Source: Coccinella septempunctata (lineage: Eukaryota; Arthropoda; Insecta; Coleoptera; Coccinellidae). Taken from it: 64,000 nucleotides of DNA. A program made the translations under genes and the position numbers. Location of the stretch: NCBI RefSeq assembly GCF_907165205.1, contig NC_058192.1, positions 14,136,001 through 14,200,000 on the forward strand. The letters are read 5' to 3'. The notes under the pieces were generated by a model. It made no database searches, had not been told where the DNA came from, and saw only the letters and a program-made list of their open reading frames with translations. Shown one piece after another: positions 46,501 to 58,289 of the stretch (position 1 is its first letter; each line of letters starts with the position of its first letter).

Positions 46501-48831
46501 TCAATTCAAGACAGCTTTGATAACTGTCTTTTTTTTTCTTTCGAAAAAAAGGCAGAGAATCTGAAAACATTTTTATAGATTGTCTCTGAACTTTTCAATT
46601 CATATAATTAAATGGTCTTTCTAAGGGTTTAACAATTTTCAAGGAATTCAAATGAGCAGTAAATGAGAGACTATTTAGGGGGGAAATTCAGGTAGCTACT
46701 CCAAAAGAGGGGGCCTCCTGGCAAATTTAAAAATGGGGGCCTCCTTATTTTTTCCCGAGAATCTGTGACCAAATTTTCTTACATTAATGTAGGGACACCC
46801 TGTGAAGGGATCTCAAACATATCAAGAAAACGCCTCACATATTGCCTTGCTGCTGGCGTTGAAACTGTAACGGAAATTTCGATTTTATTCTCACGGGTTG
46901 ATCCTCATATATCAACAGTTTCTACAGCCACCCATACCTGAAGATACGAGAGCAATCTTCCTCTTTCTGTTACGTTTACCTTACATTCCGCACCATTCCA
47001 TAGATCGTCAATCAAGTTTTTACCACCATACATTATTCTTTTTGTAAAGACCTATTTTTCCCCGATACACCAGGTGTTCGACATACACCTACAAAGGCTT
47101 TGTTTCACAAAAGGATCCATCCGAGAGTTGGGCTTTTGTAGATCAATAGTTATGGTGCAGATGCCCAAGAACCTGAGATGCTCACCGCAGGTCTCATCGT
47201 CTCGAGTATCAGGAGGAAGACCAATATTTAGCAGGTCCACTGTCTGCTCTCTGCCACCTTCCTTTCTTCGTAGCTGAATATTTGTGCATCTGCCGAGTGG
47301 AATATGTTTACTTTTGCGACTGTATCGTTGTAAGATTTTCATCAAGTTGATTTTTGTCGTTCTAGGTTGTGAGATCGCATAAGATGTGCATGAAGATGAA
47401 ACTCCGCGTGAAAAGAAATTTTACGACCGATTCGAGTATTTCGACATGAGACATGGCGATGCATTCAAATTCGAGCTTTTTTCCAATAACTACTTTCACG
47501 ACTATAAACGAGGACTATCCTAATAATATTGATCCCTTCATCTGATGTTCAATCATCAAACTGTACATTCGAGCATTGCATACTGCATTTGCACAACCAG
47601 ACCAATTCATAAGTCGAAAATGTATAAATATTTTGACTGAAACTAAAACGTTCGCATCTGCGAAATTTTAATTTCACACCTAATCAGACCCGGATTATAT
47701 TTAAATGCAAAAATCTACTGGAAAACCGTTTTATAGTGAGCTTGGAAAATATATCTATTATTAATTTGTATTCTGGAAATTTTTCATTCGGATGGCTAGT
47801 TGTTGGATCCTTTGGGACATTATTACATACCTACATGGGCAAGCAAAAAAGACCAAAATTTCATTCCTACTAATTAGGTTTTCGATTATGTATTCAAGAT
47901 GCAATTAAATGAAAGTGTAAAGTTGAATTACATTAATTTCAGTCGATTTGGCCTAAGGTTGCATCGATATCGAGAGTCCTCTCAACATTTTTCCCCATCT
48001 ATATCCTAGAAGTACAAGAAGCAGCCAAGATCAAGCTACTTGCTATATATCTATCCACTTTGTCGTCTAAAATCACATGATCGCTTGAATCAACGCAAAG
48101 GTTTCGCAATGGAAAATGCATGTATCTGTGTAAAGGTCCCCATGGAAGAGGTTCTCCTCAGAGGCAGATAACCTATAACTAGACGCCCTTATCAGTTAAA
48201 GATACAACATTCTCACGATACCAACGATGGCATTGTTCGTGTTCGACCTCAATTCGTCATTTTTAATTGAAACAACGACCGGAGTAATGGGCGGTTCGTT
48301 GGCAGACTGAGATCCTCTGCGATACAGAAGCTCTGGTGGTTTAACAAATAGAAAAATTGGTGGTATACGTGTTATTCGTTAGGATAATGAAGTCTTCAAT
48401 CGACATTGATTATGGTAGGGAAATTGACACATCAATTAGACAGGAAAAAGCAAGGTAAAGACTGGAAATGAGCTAAAAAAAAATTACGAATAGGTGTATG
48501 TTATGCAAAAATTGTCTAAGACAATATTCTCTGATGGAGTTTTAAACCCATACCGTCGATATAAAAAGTTGGGGGTTATTCTATAACGGTCGAGAAGTAT
48601 TTTTCGAAAGAATGAGATTTGGAGGATGTTATAGACATGAAGAGTTAAAAGTGAATTCCATGTTGGAAGGGAAAAAATATTAATAATCCGAAAGGCTTAT
48701 TCAAACATCATTAACCGTTGAAAATAAAAATGAATTTCCCAATGATTTGCTTGTCAAATAGATCATTTGTATTTCACGTTCAATTGTGCGAAAGTCAAAA
48801 TGATATAACTAATTATTTATACATGGTGAGT
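43598..48831. other. Long stretch without recognisable genes
   Basis: AT-rich unique sequence with CG-richer patches near 45000-45240 and 45900-46500. TATAAATA at about 45222 lacks a linked reading frame. G-rich direct repeats (GGGGGCCTCCT twice near 46710-46745) and a TE-like GACACCCTGTG near 46794 hint at a decayed element. The antisense 97-codon frame at 47052-47345 has no recognisable domain. Confidence 0.4.
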
Positions 48832-49534
48832 CTTTGACTCGTACAAATATTGCAACAGTAGATTCTTGAGGTCAAAACAAACACTTTTTTCCTATATCAT
48901 TTTTCCCATTCGGCCCTGATGACAAGATATAGCCGTTTTAAGTTTTTATAATGAGCTGTTCCATCCCTAGAAAATTACTTCGAGAATAACTAACTGAATC
49001 TTTGACACTACACATCTGTGGATCTTTTAAATAGAGTTGTATTCAGCCAAAGTACCCAATTTTTCAAACTTCACGGAAACTTTTCAATTTTTGAACATCA
49101 AATTACACGAAAACGGTGGCATTTTACGAGAAAATATGAATAATTCTTTTATTTTACAAAACGTTCAAATATTCATTAGATAGCGCCTAACTTAGTTTCA
49201 AGAGTTGGGTTCTTTGAATTGTTGGTATTTTGATGGTACGTTAGAGTCATAATAAGAAAACTGGAAGACGCGGATGATGTCTTGTGTTCGCAAAAGATTC
49301 ATCAAATAAAGGAAAAACTATATTCCAAAATTCATTTTACTCGATGAAACGTTTGAAACCGTTTGTGAGATAAAAAAGAAGTAAAAATAACATTTTTTTA
49401 TGGTTTTTTTTTTCAACAGCCTCTGTATCTTTTAAACCAGGTCGATTCGGAAAAAATGGTAAAGGAAAAAAGCGTTTCTTTTGACCTCAAGAATCCAGTG
49501 TTGAAATATTTGTACGAGTGAAAGACTTATCCTG
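48832..49534 (+). mobile_element. Family A element, copy 5
   Basis: It starts CATGGTGAGTCTTTGACTCG after TA and ends GTACGAGTGAAAGACTTATCCTG, so both inverted ends are recognisable with a few substitutions. The interior is full length (about 700 bp) and non-coding. This is one of the best copies for defining the family. Confidence 0.85.
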
Positions 49535-49749
49535 CATTTGCAGATCTTCATAAGTTTCCTAGGAATAACCTCTAGACTCTACTAGACTGATGTCGATGAT
49601 TGTGATTCTCATTAAATGAAACACTGTATTTAACGAGGTGGAATTAAGGGTTGGCGCCAATAGATCGTGGTTGACGCAATGAGTTAGTTTGATTTGCATT
49701 ATTTGATGAAAGCAATTAAAAATTTGAATTGATGATGAAATCTTTCAAT

Positions 49750-50110
49750 CATCTTGATTTCTGTGACACAGCAGAGTTTCGCTTCCGGGGAATACAATCG
49801 TCGATCGTTTCTGTAAACAACTGTACGAATTCTCTCGACAGTCACCTCGTCAGAACCGATTTTTTGCACTTTTTCTAATCGAAAATACGCAACGATAACA
49901 AAGGACGTCCGATCGACGTCCGGACGCCGACACCGCGCGCCGCAAAAACTAATTTCGCATTCTGTCAATTGAACTCTCCGGCGTAATTGCTTAATCCGAT
50001 GAAATCTCTCCCGATATGCGACGGCTGAATATTTTGATCGTCCGTCCGACTGAACACGATCGGTTTTTCGGCCGTCCTGACGCCCCGACGAGACGCGTCG
50101 ATCTACAGCA
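49750..50110. other. CG-rich island directly upstream of family C copy 3
   Basis: CG-dense unique sequence. An antisense 89-codon frame (49699-49968) shows no domain. It ends about 25 bases before a family C element. Confidence 0.35.
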
Positions 50111-50133
50111 AAAATAATTCTACCTCGTCCAAA

Positions 50134-50731
50134 GGGGAATTCTCCTCAATTTGGATTATCACTGCATATGCAAGTTTAAACTGAATAATTATGAGTTTCA
50201 TTCATGATTTTTTCAAATTCACCGCGGAAACTATTCAAAAAAATCATCCTAAAATATGGGATTTTAAAATTTAAATCGCTTTGTGCGGAGTTTACGGTTT
50301 GGCAACAGCGCATACAAGATAATGAAAAGATTGAAAAGAACAATGTCGGATAAGCTTGTTTATGAAATAACAGCTGTTGATCTACAGGCGCCTACTCACT
50401 AGCGAGCTTCAACTGCAACCGGCCATAAAAATCCCATAAAATTTTACGACCTTCCTCGTTCGTCGCAGACTTCATAGACAGCCATCTTTTTCTATCTCAT
50501 CAAGATAATGTATTTGTTGTCCTTTATTATCAAGGAATATTTCAGTCGATGTTGCCAACTTGTGCAATCCACATGAAACGCTTTGAATTTTAAATACCCA
50601 TTTTTATTTTTCATTTTTAAGTGCTTAAAATAATTTTTTTGGGGAAACGGTTGAAATGGTTATTTGTTGAAATGTGACGTTTCAAAGATATTCCATAAAA
50701 AATACATCATTTCCGTCAGAAGGAGTATTCT
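50134..50731 (+). mobile_element. Family C element, copy 3
   Basis: It starts GGGGAATTCTCCTC and ends AGAAGGAGTATTC, the clearest inverted terminal pair of the four copies (about 12 bp). The core from CAACCGGCCATAAAAATCCC matches copies 1 and 2 almost exactly. Non-coding. Confidence 0.87.
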
Positions 50732-51803
50732 CTAATGTCCTTTTTTTTGTCAGGGTATTTTTCAATAATTGATATTATTTTTTTCACTGTAATGAAAAAT
50801 CATGTTCGGAAAAGAGTATTCCTCAAAAACCGTAACAAACCGAATATGATCTCTGTTACAGATACTCCAGTGATCCGGTGGGAAATCAATGCCGATTAGA
50901 TTACATAAAACGACAAATTGGTTTAGTTACCGTCGTCCCTTTTGTGTTAGGATCGATTCCCGCAATATTTATACAAATTGAGTCGTAGGGAATACTCTGC
51001 TAATTGGACAGTCCACAGCATCTCTGTAACACATACACGTTTCCGATTTATTTGCCGTTAATGACGATTCGCTAAAAAGGATGCAACACGCGGAAAAACT
51101 CCCCTCGCTGACGCAGTTTCCCTTTGATGAAAATCAAAGGGTATCAATGAAATATACAGAAATCGGTGAACCCGTATTCGATAGAGGGTTGTTTTGAAGT
51201 CGCCGATGCTAATGAATATGTACAAAAAGGGATAGCTTGTGAACAAATAATTAGGCGAAACACTACAGTTTATACTGCTATCTGTGACACTTTTATTGCA
51301 ATCAGCACATTGGGCTCAGCAATCAATATCAAAGACGCCTGAACAACGAAACTCGTGTTATAACTGTTTTATAACTGCTGTATGAAGAAGTTATGTATCA
51401 GAGAGTGTATAAAATGGTATCATTGAATTACCATATTTCTCAGTGACCTCTTCACAAATTTCAATATCTTTTCTATGCCTATTCCATTGGATTCATGTTT
51501 TTAACAATTTTTTTGGGAAAACCGTTAATATATTCGATACGTTCAGAGATAGGGATAGGGAAGTACAATAAAAAAATACTCAGATGGGAATAGAGAAGCG
51601 AAAAAAGTTATAATAAATAAGACATTCCATTTGAAATAACGAAGTATTTTTCCGTATGAGCGGCAACGTCACAACATTCAAAATATTTTAGTCAAATAGC
51701 TCAGATGCGTAAACCGTAGTACACAAATTTTCGAAACAATCTTACGATCCGTTCTTCGTAAACGTCTTATAGAGGCCATCCACTGTGGTAAACCCTCTGT
51801 ATA
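50732..51803. other. AT-rich spacer, nothing recognised
   Basis: No protein-like frame, RNA gene or shared repeat was seen. Confidence 0.4.
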
Positions 51804-52462
51804 CAGGGTGAGTCTTTGACTCGTACGAATATTTTAACAGTAGATTCCTGAGGTCAAAAGAAACCCTTTTTTCCTCTACCATTATTTCCGAACCGACTCG
51901 GTTCAAAAGATACAGGCTGTTGAAAAACCATAAAAAAATTATTTTTAGTTCTACCGTTTCTACCGAAAGAAATGAATTTCGGAGTTTAGTTTTTTATTCA
52001 TTTGATTAATCTTTTTCGAACGCAAGATACTACCCACATCTTTCAGTTTTCTCATTTGACCATTACGTACCATAAAAATACCAAAATTAAAAGAACCCAA
52101 CCATGTTGGATGCTATCTAATGACTTTTTGAACGTTTGAAATAAAATTACCTATTCGTCATATTTTCTCGTATAATGCGCCGTTTTCGAGTAATTTGATG
52201 TTCTAAAATTGAGAAGAAATTTGAAAAATTGGGTACTTCGGCCGAATACAACACTGATCAAAAGATCCACAGATGTGTAGTGTCACAAATCTAGCTTATT
52301 CTGAAGGTAATTTTGTATTTCCAGGGGTGGCACAGCTCACTATGAAAAATTAAAATAGCTATATCTTTTTATCAGGGCCGAATCAGAAGAAATGGCATAG
52401 GAAAAGTTTTTCCCTTGACCTCAAGAATCTACTTAAAATATTTGTACGAGTCAAGGAATCAG
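51804..52462 (+). mobile_element. Family A element, copy 6
   Basis: It begins CAGGGTGAGTCTTTGACTCG after TA and ends GTACGAGTCAAGGAATCA, where the terminal ACCCTG is lost. The uninterrupted sequence TCGTATAATGCGCCGTTTTC near 52170-52190 shows the site that element B occupies in copy 2. Confidence 0.82.
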
Positions 52463-52851
52463 CCAAACATTTGTTTGGAGAAATTCATTCTGGGCTTAAC
52501 TGAACACACAGAAAAAGTAGGTATCACAAATCCTTTTTCATACGAATTCCTGTATCCTGAACTGAATCTTTGAGAAACGAAAACTGCTAGCTCGAAGGAG
52601 GATGAGCTAAAACACCAATAAATCATAGCTATCAGCCGAGTCTTTTGGACGCACTCCTATACCCTGTTATTTTGTCGATATTCTGTCACCCCTCCTTAAG
52701 AGCACATGATCCAAATTTTTTCCGGCGATAACGTCGAAAGCCTCCATCTAAAATGAAAGATGATACCTACTAGGGGCAATATCCGAATGAGCGACCGCAG
52801 CAGACGTTTGCTATTCTGCTGACGCTAGTCGCACTTTCCCCTTCCGTTTGA

Positions 52852-52859
52852 TGACGTCA
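52852..52859. promoter_or_regulatory. Perfect CRE-type site TGACGTCA
   Basis: Same consensus as at 29844, in a locally CG-richer stretch. Could be chance. Confidence 0.22.
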
Positions 52860-53039
52860 AAACGTGGATGTTAAAATATGATCACCACACCATGAGCAGA
52901 AAGTGCAGAACTTTTTCCTGCCATTCAAAAAGAACAAGAACGGTTCAGAGTTTGCTGAATGATCAGAGATGCCTATACGTGGTTAGAATTTAATTCACAC
53001 AGATAATATGAATCAGTTCAGTCGAGGAATTATAACACT

Positions 53040-53400
53040 TCACGCAGCTTCGCTGAACTCACGCCAGAAAAGAGTAATTCCATTCGCGCCAGCCCTCTGC
53101 CGCACAAAATCAAATGTTTGCTCGAAATTTTTCCATTGAAACAAGTATGAAAATATTAATGAAGTAAACATCAAAGGCCACGCCGCCACGGCATAACAAT
53201 AACCGATCCGGCTTTGATGTTATCGCAAAAATGCGCCTGTTGAATAGTTCGTTGGGGACTTTGTTTCATAAAGCTTTGAAGTCGGGCCGCCACAGCGTAG
53301 ATTGGATTTTGCATTCGGCGAAGAATGTTCTGGTCCCGTGATCTACATATTAGGGTCCTCCGGGATCCAGGACGTCTCTCGCCTAGTCTGCAGTCCCGAT
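53040..53400. other. CG-rich island
   Basis: CG-richer unique sequence without a recognisable reading frame. Confidence 0.28.
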
Positions 53401-53542
53401 GCTTTTATATGTATTTATTTCCCACATTGTTCAGACATTCTACGCGAATCATAACGCAGAAAGAAATTTTTGGATTCCTTTAACAAGTCCAAATTCATCA
53501 GCAATAAACACTTGTTATTTCTCGTGAAAAATATTTATTGTA

Positions 53543-53720
53543 CAGTGGGCAAAATTCGTTTTCTACTGAAGGGATTTCGGGAACTATAGCAGCTGGAAGA
53601 AAATGGATAGCACATTCTAGAGCTTTCCTTCTTGAAAACAGAACCGGCCTATCATTTCTAGATTTTGAGTTGTTGACAGTTAGGTAGCATTATTGAAAAT
53701 GGCAATTTTCCAATTTTTGT
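53543..53720 (+). mobile_element. Foldback-related element fragment
   Basis: It starts CAGTGGGCAAAATTCGTT after TA and follows the fragment at 18440 with many differences (TGGGCAAAAT.CGTT, TACTGA.GG, GAACTAT, GAAGAAAA in order). The right boundary is uncertain; a possible end CCTG TA lies near 53858. Confidence 0.5.
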
Positions 53721-53858
53721 TCTGTAATTTAATGCTTTTAATTATTCCTCAAATAGCGATCTTTTAACCCTTTCCTCATTGTTTATCTATGGATCTCCAA
53801 ACATATCAAATTTTAAATTGATAATCTTATGATAGAATCCAGTTAAAGACCTAACCTG

Positions 53859-54609
53859 TATACTAATTCAGATGATATGTTTGAACTTTGCACCCATATA
53901 TGAAATATCTAAGTGCTCGAGAATTCTGATAGTGTTCGAATTAATTGGTCTCTTTATGGATTCCTAAGAAACATATCCTGAAGCTGTACAACACATCCAA
54001 CACTCGAACCAACTCAATCTGAAGCGTGTATCTTAGATTCAGTATTAAGATTCCTCCTACAGTACACGTGTCGGCAAGAAGCGGAATATTAGGCAATAAC
54101 CGAACCAACTTCCGAAATCTCTTGCCACATCTCAAGTTCCTCAGATTCTCATGTAATAAAGGCCGAACTGCTTCGCAACACTCCAGCGTCGACTTGTATC
54201 TATTTTGACAGAAGTTGCCCAATGGCTCTTCGAATCGTTGGAGAGGCGGAAGCCACATAGCTGGCCGTAATTGAACGAAGCCTGTTGCGGTTTTGTCATA
54301 TTAACCGTTAACCCTTTCGTAAAAGAGAAATTATTCTTTTCCGGTCGCGTCCATTCATCAATTTTTCGGTATTGGAAACGTCAAGGTAGTATGGAGACGC
54401 GCGGACACCACAAACATACGAGCAAATAAATTAATAAAACAGTGTTTCCGGAAATATACAGCATCCATAGTTTCTCGAACTAACGCCTGGCACATCACAT
54501 TGAAGTTGCAATGTTTGTAGAGTCAGGTGCTGTCGAGAAAAACATGTAGAATTCTCTCATTTCTCTTGATAATCTCTAGCGAGAAGTAGTAAAGCACGGA
54601 TAGAATCTA
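53859..54609. other. Spacer without recognisable gene
   Basis: An antisense 105-codon frame at 53941-54258 has no recognisable domain. Nothing else was seen. Confidence 0.35.
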
Positions 54610-54768
54610 CGTGGATGTATTGATATCTAGTTAGTTTAGACCAGTTCCATGCATAAAAAAAATATTGCGTTACCATAGCAACGAACAATAACTCATTAGA
54701 AGTGTCAGTGTGAAGTTTGAGGTCAAAAAAGTAAACCAGAGTTGCGCAATAAATTAAAAGAAAGAAGA

Positions 54769-55500
54769 TGTCCACCGAAATTGTGAAAATCGAAAAATTG
54801 GAGTATCGAGCCATCATCAAGTACCTGTTTTTGAAAGGGTTAAGAGGTAAGCAGATTTACGAAGATATGCTTAATACCCTTGGTGATCGTTCTTCGATCA
54901 CCAAGCTTCAAAAGAGGGAAATTTTCCATTGAAGATGATGACCGATCGGGAAGGCCAGTTTCTTTGTCAGTCTCCGAAAATATCGATGCAGTTTATGACA
55001 TGATTTTACCAGACAGTCGAATTGGGCTAAAACGCTGGCAAAGTTCTTGCCAGTTTTTGGGATTGCCATCGAGTGATTATGATTGATTTTTTGGAATAAG
55101 GGTAGAACAATAACCAGAGATTACTATTCGACATTACTGACCACTCTACGGGAAAATATTAAAGAGAAATGACGCGGAAAGCTATCCAAAGGTGTTTTGT
55201 TTTTGCAGGACAACGCCCCTGCACACAAATCTCATGTTGCCATGCAAAAACTTCATGATTTAGGGTTTGAATTACTAGAACACCTCCCTTATTCACCAGA
55301 TTTGACTCCATCCAACCATCATCTCTTTCCTCAACTGAAAAAAGTCTAACAGGTCGTAAATTTTCTTCCAACGAGGAGGTAATGAAAGCTGTGTAGGTCT
55401 GGATTGCAGAGCAAGAAGAAACATTTTTTTTTTGAGAAGTCTAGAGACGTTGCAGGTTCGCTGTCATAAATGTATCCAATTGAGGGGAGAATATGTTGCG
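54769..55500 (+). pseudogene. Mariner transposase pseudogene, copy 4
   Basis: The start MSTEIVKIEKLEYRAIIKYL is intact. After NTLGD the frame jumps over the SYATVKNW region to KLQKRE, then ENIDAVYDMILPDSRIGLKR, where a second deletion removes the linker, the first catalytic segment and part of the core. The second catalytic segment LQDNAPAHKSH is readable near 55210 and YSPDLTPSNHHLFPQLKK near 55290. Short inverted repeats sit at both deletion junctions (54879-54905 and 55036-55052). Confidence 0.82.
54879..54905. repeat. Inverted repeat at a mariner deletion junction
   Basis: CTTGGTGATCG, TTCTT, CGATCACCAAG: 11-base perfect arms. The left arm is normal mariner sequence and the right arm appears templated from it, replacing the deleted segment. 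Confidence 0.85.
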
Positions 55501-55829
55501 TAATAAAATATTTTGACACTGAAATTTTGTTTGGTTCTATAGTAGGCTAAGAATTTTTCAATATATTCTCGTATATCACAATATTCAGCTCTTACAAAGG
55601 AACTTCCATATTATCTCAATTTTTTAGTGAGAAAAAAAGGCTTCCTTATCTTTCAAAAATATGATCGCCAAATATGTTCGGTGAATTATTCCCTAATTTC
55701 CGTCATTATCTGACGCCTCCTGAGAGTTTCCTATTGCCTCATATGCTAAATGAAAGGAATGACAGATGTCAAGATTTTTTTCTGTATGGCCCTAATTGAG
55801 AAAGATAAAGCGGTTTTACCACAAAAAAT

Positions 55830-56415
55830 TCAATAAAACCTCTCCGAAACGTAAGAATACATTGGCGCTCTCATACCGTTCGTGAGCGAAGGGTACCCCT
55901 TTTGATAAATTCCCCTTTTATCCGTACAGGAACGCCGCCGCACCGGGAGACGTGCAGGAACGCTTTTAATATAGCAGGAGCGCACATGTGGACCATTTCC
56001 GAACGTTCCAAGGCGTTTCACTCACAAGCGGCGGACCTTCGTCTTTTCCCATTTACATAATACACCCCCGCGCCACGACGCCCCTTCCCACCGCCCAGGA
56101 ACACCTTATAAACGTAATGGACGTATATTTCAGCGGCCTGCCACGTGGAAATGCGTCCTGCCGCCTTGTAAAACAAGAAATACTGCCCTGCTAAGGCAAT
56201 ATAAATGTCACTGGAACATGCGTTTCCTGGCAACATTTGCATCCGAGCACGTCACGAAAAAGTGGAATTGCTGACCGCGAAAAAACCACATGACGCATTG
56301 TTGCGTTGGAACTTTGAAATGGAATATAAGAAGGAAATGCATCTTTGACGTTTCGCTCAACTGAACACGCATCGAAATCGAAATCTTTCAGCTCACAAAT
56401 CGTGGGTCAGGACTC
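55830..56415. other. CG-rich island directly upstream of family C copy 4
   Basis: CG-dense unique sequence, densest at 55900-56200, with open frames on both strands (63 to 74 codons) and no recognisable protein. It lies directly before a family C element. Confidence 0.33.
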
Positions 56416-56427
56416 AATCTATTACAT

Positions 56428-56999
56428 GGAGAATTTTCCTCAATTTGCTAGTTTGAACTGAATAATTATTAGTTTCATTCATGAATTTTTCACATTCACC
56501 GCGAAAACTATTCAAAATCATTCTTCAAATACGAGGTTTTAAAATTTAAATCGCTTCGTTTCTAGTTTACGATTTGGCAACAGCGCCTACTAGAAAATAA
56601 AAAAACAATGGCTTATTTATGAAACAACAGCTATTTATGTACATTTCCTAAGGCGCGTACGCACTGGCGAGCCTCAACAGCAACCGGCCATAAAAATCCC
56701 AATCCAAATCCCAAAATTTTACGACCTCATTCGTCGCAGATTTCATAGACAGCCATCTTTGTCTGTCTCATCAAGATAGTGTATTTGTTGTTCTTTATTA
56801 TCAACGTATATTTCAGTCGATGTTGCCAATTTGTGCAATAGAAACGAAACGCTTCAAAATTAAATACCCATTTTTATTTTTCATTTTTGACTACTTGAAA
56901 TAATTTTTCTTGAAAATCGCTTCAAATGGTTATTTCAAACTGTGACGTCTCAAAGATATTTTATAAAAAATATATCATTTTCGTCAGAAGGTGTATTCC
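56428..56999 (+). mobile_element. Family C element, copy 4
   Basis: It starts GGAGAATTTTCCTC and ends AGAAGGTGTATTC. It is the most diverged copy: the core has a small insertion (AATCCCAATCCAAATCCCAA) and a short deletion near CCTCATTCGTCGCAG. Non-coding. Confidence 0.83.
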
Positions 57000-57970
57000 T
57001 TTTTCTCCTCTGAATCTAGAAAGCCTCGGCTATTTTCATTGACACTTTTCCCAAATCTCAACGTTGAGATCTGCACTGATCCTCATTTTCAAAACAAGAA
57101 TTCACCAAAAACGATTTTTTCAAAAGTAAATAACGATTCAGCGAAAATTCATGATGAAGAATGATATGCAATCGCCAAAGATCCATCCTCAAACTACTAA
57201 AATTCTTCTCGAACTTGCTTATGTAGCTCTCTTTATCGGGATATACCAAGCTAAGCATTATTTGTCTACCCTTTTAAAGTGACTCAAGAAGTAAGACGAA
57301 GTCATCTTCTTTTCCTAACAAAAATAGATCCTTTCTTTCATTTTACTGATATAAGGCGAAATATCTGAATCGTTTTGATGGGATTGTTTATCAATGAAAG
57401 GTAAGATACCCAATTCTATCTCTGTTGAATAAATTTGTAATTAAAACTCCGTTTCATTCCCATATTTTTCATCCATCGAATGAACTCTTGTGCCATAAAG
57501 TTGAGTTTATGAAGCACATAAAATGAGAAACAACATAAAACATAGAGTCAAATATAATTAAATGATGTCAATTCACACAAAATACAAAAACAACGAATGA
57601 AAATGAAGCAATCACATTGCAATTTTTTTCAATGTGGGTGGGTGTTCTCCTTTGTTTATTAATCCACGGCTAATATAAATTGTGCCAGTTCAGTAATTCC
57701 ACATCGTTCTACTGGGCTTGGCTATAGTACAAAACAACACTGTTGTTATTTTTTTATTATCACCACTTAACTCCTTTTAATTTTTTTCATTTCAAATTGT
57801 ACATATTTATCTGTCAGTTGGGCAAAATTTTCTTCTTTATTTTAATTTATTCTCTACCCACCAGAGCCGATGATTTATGTACGAAATTTCACTGATCCAT
57901 GTCCAAATAGTATCCCAGGAAATGTGTTAATTTCGTGTTCGCTCCTAATGGCTCATCTCCCCCAAAAAAG
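57000..57970. other. AT-rich spacer
   Basis: Nothing recognised. Confidence 0.4.
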
Positions 57971-57973
57971 GGA

Positions 57974-58084
57974 TCAAATTACATTTATGATATGATAAAA
58001 CCATCCGAATAGAGCAGCACACGACCAAGCTAAAGCTATGCAGATCCCGACGATGGACACAGGTCCGGGATTAAACATCTGCTG
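57974..58084 (-). other. Candidate terminal exon with a hydrophobic segment (weak)
   Basis: On the minus strand a pyrimidine run and CAGCAG (58090-58079) form a good splice acceptor. They are followed in frame by MFNPGPVSIVGICIALAWSC and AALFGWFYHIINVI, then a stop. About 20 residues are hydrophobic enough for a membrane segment. The open frame continues upstream through the acceptor to 58288. I do not recognise the protein, no upstream exon could be assigned, and no poly(A) signal was confirmed. It may be chance. Confidence 0.2.
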
Positions 58085-58289
58085 AAAAAAAGAGGTCGTG
58101 CCTCGAATATTCCACGCTGTTGAACTTCCTGGGTAATCTGATAATCTCATTAGACGTTCGGGCCAGCAAAACGGCCGGTTTGAATTACAGAAGGACGGCA
58201 TCATCGCGACAAAGTTCCCGCACACCGCAGAGGTATTAGGATATAATACACCCTGTGTTTTTCGCCGAAGGCTATTTGGCGATTTCACG

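Larger units (their letters stand above)
54610..55571 (+). mobile_element. Mariner transposon, copy 4, both ends present, twice internally deleted
   Basis: Left end CGTGGATGTATTGATATCTA after TA (54608-54609); right end CAATATATTCTCG before TA (55572-55573). At 962 bp it has lost about a quarter of the family length. Intact ends with a deleted interior are typical of non-autonomous derivatives made by incomplete gap repair. Confidence 0.9.

Noticed and set aside
47052..47345. Antisense 97-codon frame
   Set aside because: No domain recognised, and an open frame also exists on the opposite strand.
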